Made by a program: the position numbers and the translations under genes. 64,000 nucleotides of DNA from Burkholderiales bacterium 8X (lineage in GTDB: Bacteria > Pseudomonadota > Gammaproteobacteria > Burkholderiales > Burkholderiaceae_C). Positions 1-9,897 of this stretch are shown one piece after another. Position 1 is the first letter of the stretch; each line of letters begins with the position of its first letter. The notes under the pieces are model-generated. The model was not told the DNA's origin, made no database searches, and saw nothing but the letters and a program-made list of their open reading frames with translations. The stretch lies in contig LR732703.1 in assembly GCA_902506565.1 (NCBI GenBank), positions 1,970,125 through 2,034,124 on the forward strand. The letters run 5' to 3'.

Positions 1-67
1 GCCCCGCCGCCAGCGCCACCCCCACCACCGACACCCACCGAATCAGGAACAACCGTTTTGCATTCAA
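1..67 (-). CDS. N-terminal fragment of an unidentified, probably exported protein
   Basis: A frame opens on the minus strand at a TTG codon (position 67) and stays open to the window edge. A GGAG Shine-Dalgarno-like stretch lies about eight bases upstream. The 22 visible residues start LNAKRLFLIRW and continue into a hydrophobic Val/Ala run. This looks like the basic n-region and core of a signal peptide or membrane anchor. Too little is visible to name the protein, and the TTG start is an inference. Confidence 0.35.
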   Translation of the reverse strand, partial: MNAKRLFLIRWVSVVGVALAAG

Positions 68-184
68 GTGCGACTCCAAAAAGTTAGACCAACCCCAAAG
101 CAAAAACCGATCCGCCCCAAACCGGGGAGCCACGCGCGACCGACCGCAGCCCCAATCCCGCCGCCCTGACGGTATCAACCAGCA

Positions 185-275
185 AACCCCGCGGAACCGG
201 CTCCGCCGGGCCGCTGGGGTTGCCCCCGGTAGGGGGTGGAGAGCGACACGAAGTGCGCGAGCCTGGGGGCGAGCC
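185..275. repeat. REP-like extragenic palindromic element downstream of upp
   Basis: Directly after the upp stop lies a GC-rich stretch with nested inverted repeats. AACCCCGCGG (from 185) faces CCGCTGGGGTT (ending near 221), and a CCCCC/GGGGG pair lies at 223-236. The remainder resembles extragenic repeats that recur in Variovorax and relatives; that resemblance is from memory. On the minus strand the hairpin could also help end upp transcription, although no T-run follows it. Only one copy is in the window. Confidence 0.45.
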
Positions 276-911
276 TTATTTCGTCCCAAAGATCCGGTCG
301 CCAGCATCGCCGAGTCCCGGAAGGATGTAGCCGTGGTCGTTCAATTCGCGATCGACCGCCGCCGTATAGATCGGCACGTCCGGATGCGCTTCCGAAAACG
401 TCTTCACGCCTTCCGGGCAGGTCAGGAGGCACACGAACTTGATCGACTTCGGATTCAATTCCTTCAACCGCTCCACTGCCGCGACTGCCGAATTGCCGGT
501 GGCGAGCATCGGATCCACCACGATGCAATCGCGTTCTTCCATGCCGCCCGGCATCTTGAAGTAGTACTCCACCGCGGTCAGCGTCTTGGGATCGCGGTAC
601 AGCCCGATGTGGCCGACCCGGGCGCCGGGCACCACGCTCAGCATGCCGTCCAGGATGCCGGTGCCGGCCCGAAGAATCGACACCAGCACCAGCTTCTTGC
701 CGTCGATCACCTTGGCCTGCATGGTCTCGAGCGGCGTCTGCACCTCGATGTCCTGCATCGGCATGTCGCGTGTCACTTCGTATGCCATCAGCATGCTGAT
801 CTCGTTCAACAGGCGCCGAAAGCTGTTGGTGCTGGCCTCTTGCCGGCGCATCAGCGTGAGCTTGTGCTGGACGAGGGGATGGTCGACGAGATGCACGGAC
901 GAAGGGTTCAT
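276..911 (-). CDS. upp: Uracil phosphoribosyltransferase
   Basis: Converts uracil and PRPP to UMP in the cytoplasm. The 211-residue product has the normal family length. It shows the conserved [12 protein letters not shown] segment, the PRPP-binding loop DPMLATGNS and the C-terminal [10 protein letters not shown] region that binds uracil. I chose the ATG at 911 (MNPSSVHLV). The longer frame upstream of it reads through a low-complexity CCTT-repeat leader and is unlikely to be translated. upp is last in a leftward operon after the DUF1688 and GTP-cyclohydrolase-II-like genes. In the URC pathway this enzyme provides the first step, uracil to UMP. No clear Shine-Dalgarno precedes the start; the leader is pyrimidine-rich. 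Confidence 0.95.
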   Translation of the reverse strand: MNPSSVHLVDHPLVQHKLTLMRRQEASTNSFRRLLNEISMLMAYEVTRDMPMQDIEVQTPLETMQAKVIDGKKLVLVSILRAGTGILDGMLSVVPGARVGHIGLYRDPKTLTAVEYYFKMPGGMEERDCIVVDPMLATGNSAVAAVERLKELNPKSIKFVCLLTCPEGVKTFSEAHPDVPIYTAAVDRELNDHGYILPGLGDAGDRIFGTK

Positions 912-940
912 GGAAGCAGGAGATTGAAAAAAAGACGAAG

Positions 941-964
941 AAGGAAGGAAGGAAGGAAGGAAGG
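941..964. repeat. Tetranucleotide simple repeat (AAGG)6 in the upp leader
   Basis: Six perfect AAGG units (CCTT on the transcribed sense strand of upp) lie 30-53 bases upstream of the upp start. They sit inside a purine-rich run extending from about 925 to 1008. Tracts like this can vary in length by slipped-strand mispairing. The 108-base spacer between upp and the upstream gene holds nothing else recognisable. Confidence 0.9.
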
Positions 965-1019
965 GAGGGAGCAAGGGAGGAAGGATAGAAGCAAGCGAAA
1001 GAAGACGAACCGCCGCACC

Positions 1020-2426
1020 CTAGAACACGGTGCCGTCGCTCTCCACCCGGATCGGAGGCGCACCATCCCTCAAGCGCTGGGCCAAGACCCGTCCGGCTGC
1101 CCAGGTACCGCCTTCGAGCATTCGCGCAAGCGGCCAATCGGCCGGCTCCCGCCCGAGCGCGCGACCCACATGGGGCAGCATTTCGTCCATCAGGGCGACG
1201 GTGAGGGCCCGCCATTCGACGATGAACTCGTCGCCGACCTTCCAGCTCTGCTCGAGCAAGGCCGCATCCTTCGGCACGATGACGCCGGCGTCGATCAGGA
1301 GGCCGCCGTTGCGGTACTCCGGCAACGCCGTGAGCACGTCGACGCTCCGCACCTTGACGCCGGCCCACTCGAAGGGTTCGAGCAACGAATAAGCGAGCCA
1401 CTGCGAAAGCTTGTGGAACGGCATCCAGCCGTTGGTCAGCCCCGGCCCCGTGACCGCGCTGTGCCGCCAGCAGTCGCCGAGCGCGAAAGCCGGATCGCCG
1501 GAGCCGATGCCGCCCAGCAGGTCGCTGCCATCCGCCGCGATGCTGTCGATGGCATTCGCATGCGGCCAGATGCCGGACATCGAATCGAGCAGCAACGAGA
1601 GGATTTCATGCGCCGTCACCTCGGCGGTCGGCGGCACGGCCGGACCGTAGGGGCCGACCAGCATGTCGAACAGTCCGCCCGGCCGTCCGCGATCGCCGAA
1701 CACTTCGGGCTGTTCCTGGATGACTTCGCCCAAACGCCGCAACAGCGTGGCCCGGCCGCCGAGCCCGACCATCGGGTTGCCGCCGTGGACCTGCATCGCC
1801 TGTTCGAGCCGGTCGGTGACCAGCGCCCGCAGGCCGCCGGCATCCACCTGCAGCGGCCGCGACGGGTCCGAAGAAAAAAGCCCGGCGGTGAAGGCGTGGA
1901 AGCTGGCGACCGCCAGACCTTCCGATCGGGTGAAGCGCTGGTCGCTCGCAGATTCGTGATATCGCCAATCGGGTCCGGCGCCGGCATCGAGCAGGACGCT
2001 GACCACTACCAGATCGATGTAGGTCCGAGCCCGTTCTCGGGCATCGGCATCGCCCAATAGTCGATCGAGTTCGGCCTTGCGGTCGATACCGCCGGCCTCG
2101 AAATGCCGCCAGCGGCTGTGATACGGGATCGGCTTGCCGGCGTACCGTTCGCGGGTCGTCTCGGCGATGGTCGACGCGGCGTCGTCCAGCGCCTGGTCGG
2201 AGCCGATGTCGAACCAGCGCGACTCGCCGCGCCGGGCGCGTGCCAGCAGGAAGTTGGCGCGCTCGCGAATCGCATGGGTGGTGCGCAGCAGCGCGACCGC
2301 GCCTCGCGGGTTGCCGGTGTCCGGCTCGAATTCGGCTGCCGGATCGGCGTAGCCGGTGGCGCGGGCGGAGTGCTCGGCGGGATCCGTCGAACGGTTGCCT
2401 TGGTTGTCGTCCTTGCTCATGGTCAC
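1020..2426 (-). CDS. URC4/Urg3-family protein (DUF1688)
   Basis: This 468-residue protein matches the DUF1688 (URC4/urg3) family. The family is required for the URC route of uracil breakdown in yeasts and occurs in bacteria beside uracil phosphoribosyltransferase and a GTP-cyclohydrolase-II-like gene, exactly as here. Its biochemical reaction is not settled, and I see no signal peptide, membrane segment or nucleotide-binding loop. Visible family features include the N-terminal LLRTTHAIRERA helix, the HESASDQRFTRSEGLAVASFHAF segment and a central MVGLGGRATLLRRLG motif. The start is GTG at 2426, overlapping the upstream stop as GTGA; ATG at 2420 is the alternative. The overlap implies translational coupling. 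Confidence 0.85.
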   Translation of the reverse strand: MTMSKDDNQGNRSTDPAEHSARATGYADPAAEFEPDTGNPRGAVALLRTTHAIRERANFLLARARRGESRWFDIGSDQALDDAASTIAETTRERYAGKPIPYHSRWRHFEAGGIDRKAELDRLLGDADARERARTYIDLVVVSVLLDAGAGPDWRYHESASDQRFTRSEGLAVASFHAFTAGLFSSDPSRPLQVDAGGLRALVTDRLEQAMQVHGGNPMVGLGGRATLLRRLGEVIQEQPEVFGDRGRPGGLFDMLVGPYGPAVPPTAEVTAHEILSLLLDSMSGIWPHANAIDSIAADGSDLLGGIGSGDPAFALGDCWRHSAVTGPGLTNGWMPFHKLSQWLAYSLLEPFEWAGVKVRSVDVLTALPEYRNGGLLIDAGVIVPKDAALLEQSWKVGDEFIVEWRALTVALMDEMLPHVGRALGREPADWPLARMLEGGTWAAGRVLAQRLRDGAPPIRVESDGTVF

Positions 2427-3784
2427 TGGTCCAGCTTGCGGCCCTTGGGTTTCTTGAGTTCATCGGCACCCGGCACCACGCCGGGCGTGAAATAGCCCGC
2501 CGCCATCTTGGCATCCATCTCGACCCGGGCGTCGGCAGGGATCAGCTCGTCCGGAATGTTGATGCGCTCGCCGATCTCGATGCCCGAGCCGGTGATGGCG
2601 TCGAACTTCATGTTGCTCATCGACACCAGCCGATGGATCTTGCGGATGCCGAGCCAATGGAAGATGTCCGGCATCAGCTCCTGGAAGCGCATGTCCTGCA
2701 CGCCGGCCACGCATTCGGTCCGCGCGAAGTACTGGTCGGCCGTATCGCCGCCGACCTGCCGCTTGCGGGCGTTGTAGACCAGGAACTTGGTCACCTCGCC
2801 GAGGGCGCGGCCTTCCTTGCGCGAGTAGGCGATCAGCCCGACTCCGCCGCGCTGGGCGCCGCGGATGCATTCCTCGATCGCGTGGGTGAGATACGGACGG
2901 CAGGTGCAGATGTCCGAGCCGAAAACGTCCGAGCCGTTGCACTCGTCATGGATGCGGGCGGTGAGCTCGACCTCCGGATTGGCGAGGTCCTTGGGGTTGC
3001 CGAAGATGTAGATGGTCTGTCCGCCGATGGGCGGCAGGAAGACCTCCAGGTCGGACCGGGTGACGAGTTCCGGGTACATGCCGCCGGTTTCCTCGAAGAG
3101 CACGCGGCGCAGGTCGGTCTCGGAGCAGCCGAAGCGCTTGGCGACCTGCGGCAGGTACCAGACCGGTTCGATCGCGGCCTTGGTCACCATCGCGGCGCCG
3201 CCGGCCGTGAGGAACTTGCCATCGGCGACCAGCCGGCCGGTCTGCAGCGCCTCGATCACCTCGGGGAGGATCACGTGCGCCTTGGTGACCGCGATGGTCG
3301 GGCGGATGTCGTAGCCCGCGGCCAGCTCGGTGGAGAAGGCGTCGGCCACCAGCGCACCCCACGGGTCGAGCGACACGATGCGATCCGGGTCGCTCCACTG
3401 CGGATACGGCCCGATCACATCGGTCGGGGCGGTATTGGTGAGATCGGCCTTGTGTTCGCGCTTGAGCGCGCCGGCCGCCACGGCCAGGGCCCGATAGACG
3501 CTGTAGGAGCCGCTGTGGGTGCCGATCACGTTGCGGTGCGCCCGCTTGGTGGTGGTGCCGACGACCGGGCCGCGTTCCTGGGCGGTTGCTGCGCCCCACA
3601 CGATCGGCAGAGCGCCGAAGCCGCCCGCGTGCGATGTCAGCCGGATGTGCGGCCGTTGCGGCGTGGGCGCGGCAAGTGCGGCCGGCGGCAATGCCGACAA
3701 GTCGTCGATGAGGGGTTGTGGGGAAGAAGCCGGGGCGGGAGGAGAAGACGGAATCGGAACGCTCGGAACGGTATCGACGGACAT
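2423..3784 (-). CDS. GTP cyclohydrolase II-like protein (URC1 family)
   Basis: A RibA-related protein of 453 residues, much longer than riboflavin-pathway RibA (about 200). An N-terminal region of about 260 residues precedes the cyclohydrolase core. The zinc ligands of RibA are conserved as C-x10-C-x-C at about 282, 293 and 295, within DECNGSDVFGSDICTC. The EGRALGE loop near 324 matches the EGRGIGL catalytic loop. In the URC pathway the homologue URC1 is needed for degradation of uracil and is thought to act on a uracil-derived nucleotide rather than in flavin synthesis. It is first in the operon with the DUF1688 gene and upp. The 135-base gap to the upstream doxX gene suggests its own promoter. 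Confidence 0.88.
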   Translation of the reverse strand: MSVDTVPSVPIPSSPPAPASSPQPLIDDLSALPPAALAAPTPQRPHIRLTSHAGGFGALPIVWGAATAQERGPVVGTTTKRAHRNVIGTHSGSYSVYRALAVAAGALKREHKADLTNTAPTDVIGPYPQWSDPDRIVSLDPWGALVADAFSTELAAGYDIRPTIAVTKAHVILPEVIEALQTGRLVADGKFLTAGGAAMVTKAAIEPVWYLPQVAKRFGCSETDLRRVLFEETGGMYPELVTRSDLEVFLPPIGGQTIYIFGNPKDLANPEVELTARIHDECNGSDVFGSDICTCRPYLTHAIEECIRGAQRGGVGLIAYSRKEGRALGEVTKFLVYNARKRQVGGDTADQYFARTECVAGVQDMRFQELMPDIFHWLGIRKIHRLVSMSNMKFDAITGSGIEIGERINIPDELIPADARVEMDAKMAAGYFTPGVVPGADELKKPKGRKLDQ

Positions 3785-3919
3785 GAAGGACCCTCAAAAA
3801 CCGCAATGTACCGATGCCTCTTTCAACTGGCAAGTCAGCGGACAGGCCGCCGGCTTGCCTGCTGGTCGTGTCCGCTGCCTCCGGGTCGCATCGTATTCGC
3901 GCGGCGGATCGGCAGGGCC

Positions 3920-4408
3920 TCAGCGAAGCCCGGCGACCCGGTCTGCAGAGAGCGCGCCGCCGCCTCGTCCCACCAGGTACAGGAGCAGTGCCGTCCACGA
4001 CAGATGGGTCGGCCACGCATCCGGATAGACGAAGAGCTGGATCACCAGCGTCATGCCGACGAGCGCCAGCGCGGAGAGCCGGGTCAAAAGACCGAGCAGC
4101 AGGAGCAGTGGGAAGAAGTGCTCGGCGTAGGCAGCGAGGTGGGCGGCGATCTCGGGCGGCACCAGCGGCAGCTTGTATTCGCTGCGGAACAGTTCGTAGG
4201 CGCCGTCGGTCACGGTCAGGAAGCCGGTCACCTTGGTACGACCCGAGAGGAAGAAGATCGCGGCGATCGCCACGCGGACTGCAAGGGCGAGCAGGTCGTG
4301 CGGCACCAGCCGGTCGAGGCGGTCCGCGATTCGGTTCCAGCGAGCGACGATGCCCGAGCGCTGAGCCGTGTCGGAGGACGACGGCAATGAAGTGGTGGAT
4401 GAGGTCAT
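3920..4408 (-). CDS. DoxX-family membrane protein of the bufferin operon
   Basis: A DoxX-type inner-membrane protein of about 162 residues with four hydrophobic segments. The family's SGxxK motif appears as [11 protein letters not shown] after the first segment. I use ATG at 4408 (MTSSTTS), 25 bases after the bufC stop; the longer frame to 4507 would overlap bufC. DoxX proteins are frequent last members of DUF2282-DUF692-DUF2063 operons, and a redox or membrane role in copper/thiol stress is suspected but not proven. Confidence 0.85.
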   Translation of the reverse strand: MTSSTTSLPSSSDTAQRSGIVARWNRIADRLDRLVPHDLLALAVRVAIAAIFFLSGRTKVTGFLTVTDGAYELFRSEYKLPLVPPEIAAHLAAYAEHFFPLLLLLGLLTRLSALALVGMTLVIQLFVYPDAWPTHLSWTALLLYLVGRGGGALSADRVAGLR

Positions 4409-4433
4409 GGCTGCCTTGGCTGTCGTGGGAAAA

Positions 4434-5333
4434 CTAGGGAGTCCAGTCGGGGCTGGCGAGGGCGTCGATGGCGGCAGCGCAGGGCGACGCCTCGAAGGCG
4501 CCGGCAAGCAGCAAGCGTTCGAAGATGCCGGCGAGGTCTGCCTCGGGATGAGTGTCGAGCACGGTCTCGGCCACTTCGCCCAGAACGCGGCCCGAGGCGC
4601 ATTGCGCGAGGAACAAGTGGTCGGGGAGAGCCAGCGCTGTCGCGACGACCGCGTCTTGCGGCCGGGTCAGCAAGATGCCCTCGGGTTGCCAGCTCAGCTC
4701 TGCCGGAGCGTCCATTTCAGAGGCTGGGCCCGTTCGGTTTCGAGACCAGATGCTCGCGATCGGCTGGCCGTCGAACCAGAGCCAGCGGGCGGCCGGATGA
4801 GGCCTGAGACTGCGTTCAGCCAACTCTTCCTGCGATATCCGGGCGAGCAGCGCTGCATCGAGAGCAGGCGCGGATGGCGCGGTGTGCGAATCGATCCAGG
4901 CTGCATCGACGCGGGCGACGCCTGCCAGATAGCCGAGCTCGGCTGCCGGTTCGAACGAATCGAGGAAGGACGGAAACGCTGCGCCGTAGAAAAGCAGCCG
5001 ACCGTCGATCGGCGGCGAGGCTTGCACGTGCAGCGCGGCCGCCTGCCGGAACCACGCATCGCCGACCAGCCGCAGCACCGTGGGGAAGTTGGCAGCGAGC
5101 GCATCGATGCAGGCCTTGGCCACCGTGTTTCGGTACACCTCGAAAGCAGGTTGCTGCACCAGCGCGAAGGTCGAATCGCCCGGGGCCGGAGCCTGGGACG
5201 CTGCCCGAAGCGCGTTCGCGAATGCCCGCTGAAAGTCGCTGAGCGACTCGACCGGCGAGCTGGAAATGCGCGAACGCGAAGAACGCTGGGCACCCGGCAT
5301 ACGGGCCGGACGTTCGGGCGGCGCCGCGCTCAT
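4434..5333 (-). CDS. bufC: BufC-like DUF2063 partner protein of the MNIO enzyme
   Basis: This 299-residue protein belongs to the DUF2063 (HvfC/BufC) family. Members partner DUF692 enzymes in modifying ribosomally made peptides and probably recognise the precursor. The family signature follows a proline-rich N-terminal tail: [12 protein letters not shown], the [30 protein letters not shown] helix, and WFRQAA. Its ATG overlaps the bufB stop as ATGA, so the two are translationally coupled. The N-terminal extension of about 30 Arg/Ser/Pro-rich residues is longer than usual. Confidence 0.88.
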   Translation of the reverse strand: MSAAPPERPARMPGAQRSSRSRISSSPVESLSDFQRAFANALRAASQAPAPGDSTFALVQQPAFEVYRNTVAKACIDALAANFPTVLRLVGDAWFRQAAALHVQASPPIDGRLLFYGAAFPSFLDSFEPAAELGYLAGVARVDAAWIDSHTAPSAPALDAALLARISQEELAERSLRPHPAARWLWFDGQPIASIWSRNRTGPASEMDAPAELSWQPEGILLTRPQDAVVATALALPDHLFLAQCASGRVLGEVAETVLDTHPEADLAGIFERLLLAGAFEASPCAAAIDALASPDWTP

Positions 5334-6217
5334 GTGCGGCTCGCCTTGCGTGCGGCAGGTATCGCGTCCGCGCCGTTCGCCGCGGCAAGGACGTCCTGCG
5401 CCAGGCCTCGCTCCGCCATGAGCGCATCGAACTCCGGCAGGTTGCCATCGCGTTCGATCAGCGTCGGCTTGGCGCCGGCGGCGGCGATGAAGTTGCGATA
5501 GAGCCGCCAGACCTCGGGCGCGATCGGCGCATCGTGCGAATCGATCAGGAGGCTCCGGCCGAGCACGGCGTCGGCCGAGTGGCCGGCCAGGTGAACTTCG
5601 CTCACGAACCAGGCCGGAAAGCGCGCCAGGTACGCGTCGGCGTCGAAGCCAAGGTTGCGGCTCGACACGTGGACGTTGTTGATGTCGAGCAGCAGCGTGC
5701 AGCCTGTGCGCCGCGCCAGCTCGGTGAGGAACTGGATCTCGTCCCACTCATGGCCGGGCATCTGCAAATAGTGCGAGGGGTTCTCGATGGCGATCTGGCG
5801 ACCGAGGGCCGTTTGTGCCCGATCGATGTTGTCCGCGATGCGCCGAAGCGCCGCGGTGCTGCGCGGAAAGGGCAGCAGGTCGGGAAAGTGAAGGCCATCG
5901 AAGGACGACCACGCCAGGTGCTCGGAGACCAGTGCGGGTTCGATGCGCCGATCGAGGCTCGCCAACCGCTGCAGGTGGGCCGGATCCGGCGGCGCATCTG
6001 CAGCGAGGGAAAGCGATACGCCATGCAGCGACACCGGACGGTGCTCGCGGATCGCATGGAGCCAGGCCAGTCGCGGCCCGCCTTCGACCATGTAGTTCTC
6101 TGCATGAACCTCGAACCACAGGCCGTCGTGCGAAGCGCAGGACGCTTCGGCGGCTTGCAGTGCGGGGTGGTAGTGCTGGGGCTTCAGGCCCAGGCCGCAG
6201 GACAGCAGGGCGGACAT
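5330..6217 (-). CDS. bufB: DUF692 multinuclear non-heme iron oxygenase (MNIO), bufferin maturase
   Basis: A 295-residue TIM-barrel enzyme of the DUF692/MNIO family. Relatives use two or three iron ions to oxidise Cys residues in precursor peptides; in bufferins this gives thiooxazole groups. Candidate metal ligands are visible in the usual order: [50 protein letters not shown] and [10 protein letters not shown]. It lies 42 bases after bufA1, its likely substrate, and overlaps bufC by four bases. No feature of the sequence looks degraded. Confidence 0.92.
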   Translation of the reverse strand: MSALLSCGLGLKPQHYHPALQAAEASCASHDGLWFEVHAENYMVEGGPRLAWLHAIREHRPVSLHGVSLSLAADAPPDPAHLQRLASLDRRIEPALVSEHLAWSSFDGLHFPDLLPFPRSTAALRRIADNIDRAQTALGRQIAIENPSHYLQMPGHEWDEIQFLTELARRTGCTLLLDINNVHVSSRNLGFDADAYLARFPAWFVSEVHLAGHSADAVLGRSLLIDSHDAPIAPEVWRLYRNFIAAAGAKPTLIERDGNLPEFDALMAERGLAQDVLAAANGADAIPAARKASRT

Positions 6218-6259
6218 GGTGACGGGGCGGGTCGGGGTCTTGCCGGGGTCTTGCCGGGT

Positions 6260-6547
6260 TTAGGCCTTGATCGGCGTCAGCGAGCCGGTGCCCTTGGGGG
6301 TCTTGATGCTGGTGCAGGTGCCGGCTGGCACGTTCATCCAGGCGTTGCCCTGGTAGTCGGACTTGGAGGTGCCCGCGCAGGTGGTGCCGGCGCCGGCTGC
6401 GCAGTCGTTCTTGCCGGCCATCGAGACGCCGTAGCACTTCTCGACCTTGGCCATGTCGCCCGCCTTGGGCGTGGTTTGCGCCATGGCGGAACCGGCCGTG
6501 AAGGCGCCGAGGGCGAGGGCGGCGATGGCGAGTTTGCGAGTTTGCAT
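6260..6547 (-). CDS. bufA1: BufA1-type bufferin precursor peptide (DUF2282)
   Basis: A 95-residue exported precursor. [16 protein letters not shown] starts a typical signal peptide ending near AMAQ. The mature part has four Cys (about 38, 49, 57 and 78) in the DUF2282 layout [13 protein letters not shown]...TTCAG...GTC. Known BufA1 peptides have Cys converted to thiooxazoles by the DUF692/DUF2063 pair and bind copper in the periplasm. I use ATG at 6547, preceded by AGGAG with a six-base spacer. It is the first gene of the operon, behind a clear ECF-type promoter at 6608-6633. Confidence 0.92.
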   Translation of the reverse strand: MQTRKLAIAALALGAFTAGSAMAQTTPKAGDMAKVEKCYGVSMAGKNDCAAGAGTTCAGTSKSDYQGNAWMNVPAGTCTSIKTPKGTGSLTPIKA

Positions 6548-6607
6548 GGAAGACTCCTGTGGAATGAAGGGGTTTGTCGCGACTGCCGACATGGCGGTCG
6601 CATTGAC

Positions 6608-6633
6608 TTCGGCCCGGACGAAGCTGCGGTTAC
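6608..6633 (-). promoter_or_regulatory. ECF sigma promoter of the bufferin operon (GTAACC-N16-CGAA)
   Basis: Read on the minus strand, GTAACC (6633-6628) is followed after exactly 16 bases by CGAA (6611-6608). This is the motif reported, as I recall it, for Caulobacter SigF target promoters that control DUF2282 operons. Transcription would start near 6600, giving a leader of about 54 bases before bufA1. The same motif with identical spacing occurs divergently at 6675-6700. Confidence 0.85.
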
Positions 6634-6674
6634 AGCAGGCGGCACAATCCGCTCGACCAACTTTCTGGCCGCCC

Positions 6675-6700
6675 GTAACCGGGCCCTTCGAAAGAACGAA
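6675..6700 (+). promoter_or_regulatory. Autoregulatory ECF promoter of the sigma factor gene (GTAACC-N16-CGAA)
   Basis: GTAACC (6675-6680), 16 bases, then CGAA (6697-6700). It is identical in sequence and spacing to the divergent bufA1 promoter. The CGAA ends on the A of an ATG at 6700, so that ATG would lie upstream of the transcript. The next in-frame ATG at 6718 is the probable start. A matched pair like this points to positive autoregulation by the encoded sigma factor. Confidence 0.82.
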
Positions 6701-6717
6701 TGAACAAGGGGAGTCCG

Positions 6718-7272
6718 ATGGCGAAGAGCGAAGCGGAATTACTGTTGCACGACCTGTTCGTGCGCGGGCTTGCGGGCGATGCTGCGGCCTACCAGGAGTT
6801 CCTGAAAAAGCTCAGCCTTCATCTCCGTGCATTCCTGGGCAGGCGACTGTTCGGGTGGCCGGACGAAGTCGAAGATCTCGTACAGGAGTGCCTCCTTGCC
6901 ATGCACAACCAGCGCCATACCTACCAGCCCGATCAGCCCCTGACCGCCTGGGTCCACGCCATCGCGCGCTACAAGATGATCGACCTGCTTCGCGCCAAGT
7001 CCGGACGCGAAGCCCTGCACGACCCCCTGACCGACGACCTGGCCGTCTTCGCCGATAGCGCCACCGAATCGAGCGACGCGAGGCGCGATCTCGGCAGCCT
7101 GCTGGGCACCTTGCCCGACCGGCACCGCCTGCCGATCGTGCACGTCAAGCTCGAGGGCCTCTCGATCGCCGAGGCTTCCAAACGCACCGGCATGTCCGAA
7201 TCGGCAGTCAAGATCGGTATCCATCGCGGCTTGAAGGCGCTGTCGGCGCGCATCGGAAAGACCCATCGATGA
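6718..7272 (+). CDS. ECF RNA polymerase sigma factor (SigF-like) controlling the bufferin operon
   Basis: A 184-residue sigma factor with only regions 2 and 4. Region 2 spans about residues 25-90 ([19 protein letters not shown], then [18 protein letters not shown]). Region 4 spans about 120-175, with a helix-turn-helix [31 protein letters not shown] chose ATG at 6718 (MAKSEAE) with AAGGGGAG before it, because ATG 6700 overlaps the promoter -10. The gene overlaps the DUF1109 gene by four bases (ATGA). This pairing is typical of the heavy-metal-responsive SigF/NrsF system. Confidence 0.9.
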   Translation: MAKSEAELLLHDLFVRGLAGDAAAYQEFLKKLSLHLRAFLGRRLFGWPDEVEDLVQECLLAMHNQRHTYQPDQPLTAWVHAIARYKMIDLLRAKSGREALHDPLTDDLAVFADSATESSDARRDLGSLLGTLPDRHRLPIVHVKLEGLSIAEASKRTGMSESAVKIGIHRGLKALSARIGKTHR

Positions 7273-7913
7273 AGACCGATCGCCTGATCGAGATGCTGGC
7301 GACCGGCGTCGAGCCGGTGCGGCCCGGTGCGGCGAGTCGGCGCCTGGCGGCGTCGCTGCTGGTCGGCCTGCCGCTCGCGGTCGGCTGGATGCTGTTCGAG
7401 TACGGCATCCGCCGCGACCTGATCCAGTCGATGTTCTATCCGATGTTCTGGATCAAGCTGCTGTTCCCGATTTCGGTCGCCTTTGCGGCGTTCGTCTGGG
7501 CCCAGCGCGCGGCGCGGCCCGGTGCGCCGGTGTCGCGCTCGATCGTCGCGACGGCGACGCCCTTCGTGCTGATGGTCCTGCTCGGCCTCGGCGCCTGGCT
7601 GGCGGCGCCCAGCACCGAGCGGCCGGCGCTGGTGCTCGGGCAGACCTGGCGGTCCTGCGTCTTCAACATCGCGGCCATCTCGCTGCCGATCTTCGTTGCC
7701 GCGATGATCGCGATGAAGGGCCTCGCGCCCACCTCGCCATCGCTGGCGGGCGCGGCTGCCGGGCTGATGGCGAGCGGTGCCGGCGCCGCGGTCTATGCCT
7801 TGCACTGCCCTGAGTTGGCGGCGCCGTTCCTGGCGGTCTGGTATGTCATCGGCATGCTGCTGCCCGCAGCCGTCGGGGCGTCGATCGGTTCGAGGCTGCT
7901 GCGCTGGGCGTGA
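7269..7913 (+). CDS. nrsF: NrsF-like DUF1109 membrane anti-sigma factor
   Basis: A 214-residue inner-membrane protein with six hydrophobic segments and a short N-terminal cytoplasmic tail, as expected for the DUF1109/NrsF family. Two Cys stand out, in WRSCVFNI and ALHCPELAAPF, in or near periplasmic loops. In Caulobacter NrsF, conserved Cys are needed for sensing metals and releasing SigF. It is translationally coupled to the sigma gene and probably holds that sigma factor at the membrane until metal stress. Confidence 0.88.
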   Translation: MKTDRLIEMLATGVEPVRPGAASRRLAASLLVGLPLAVGWMLFEYGIRRDLIQSMFYPMFWIKLLFPISVAFAAFVWAQRAARPGAPVSRSIVATATPFVLMVLLGLGAWLAAPSTERPALVLGQTWRSCVFNIAAISLPIFVAAMIAMKGLAPTSPSLAGAAAGLMASGAGAAVYALHCPELAAPFLAVWYVIGMLLPAAVGASIGSRLLRWA

Positions 7914-7942
7914 CGCATTCGCCGGCAGGGCGCCGCCGGCGA

Positions 7943-9487
<1,545 letters not shown>

Positions 9488-9534
9488 GTTTACCCCAAAG
9501 GAATCGGTGCGGCAGTCTAGCGAATGGCGGCTCC

Positions 9535-9540
9535 TATAAT
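9535..9540 (+). promoter_or_regulatory. Candidate -10 box (TATAAT) ahead of the aryl-polyene-type operon
   Basis: A perfect TATAAT lies 42 bases before the ACP start, in the 94-base gap between the divergent DUF853 and ACP genes. I cannot find a good -35 at 16-18 bases, so this is only a candidate for the promoter of the ten-gene rightward operon. Confidence 0.45.
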
Positions 9541-9581
9541 TCCGCCCGCGCCATCGTTCCCAAAAATCCCCGGAGTTCCAT

Positions 9582-9893
9582 TTGTCTTCGACTGCACAGA
9601 CCCAAAACGCCGACGTCGGCGACAGCCCCGAACAGTCGCCCCTCGAAAATGAGCTGGCCGTGCTTCTGGTGGATTCCCTGAACCTCGAGGTGAAGCCTTC
9701 CGAGATCGTGCCGACGGCTCCCCTCTACGGCGAAGGCCTGGGCCTCGATTCGATCGACATTCTCGAAGTCGCGCTCGAGGTCTCTCGCAAGTACGGCTTC
9801 CAGCTGCGTTCGGACGACGAGCGCAACCAGCAAATCTTCCAGTCGCTGCGCAGCCTGGCGACCCACGTCGCGCAAAACCGCGGCGCCACCTGA
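9582..9893 (+). CDS. Acyl carrier protein of the aryl-polyene-type cluster
   Basis: A 103-residue carrier protein. Ser57 within [10 protein letters not shown] is the phosphopantetheine attachment site, followed by an acidic helix ([12 protein letters not shown]). It begins at TTG with GGAG eight bases upstream. An N-terminal tail of about 20 residues precedes the carrier fold. As first gene of the operon it would carry the growing acyl or aryl chain. Aryl-polyene clusters usually have two carriers; only one is here. Confidence 0.88.
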   Translation: MSSTAQTQNADVGDSPEQSPLENELAVLLVDSLNLEVKPSEIVPTAPLYGEGLGLDSIDILEVALEVSRKYGFQLRSDDERNQQIFQSLRSLATHVAQNRGAT

Positions 9894-9897
9894 GGCC

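Noticed and set aside
938..1008. Possible CRISPR or tandem array
   Set aside because: Only a simple AAGG tract and purine-rich sequence are present. There are no spaced repeats or cas genes.
333..2060. Long plus-strand open frame opposite upp and the DUF1688 gene
   Set aside because: It has no family resemblance, is Arg/His-rich and mirrors a well-supported gene. GC-rich antisense frames like this are common. The same holds for the long antisense frames over the DUF853 ATPase, the MMPL exporter and purD.
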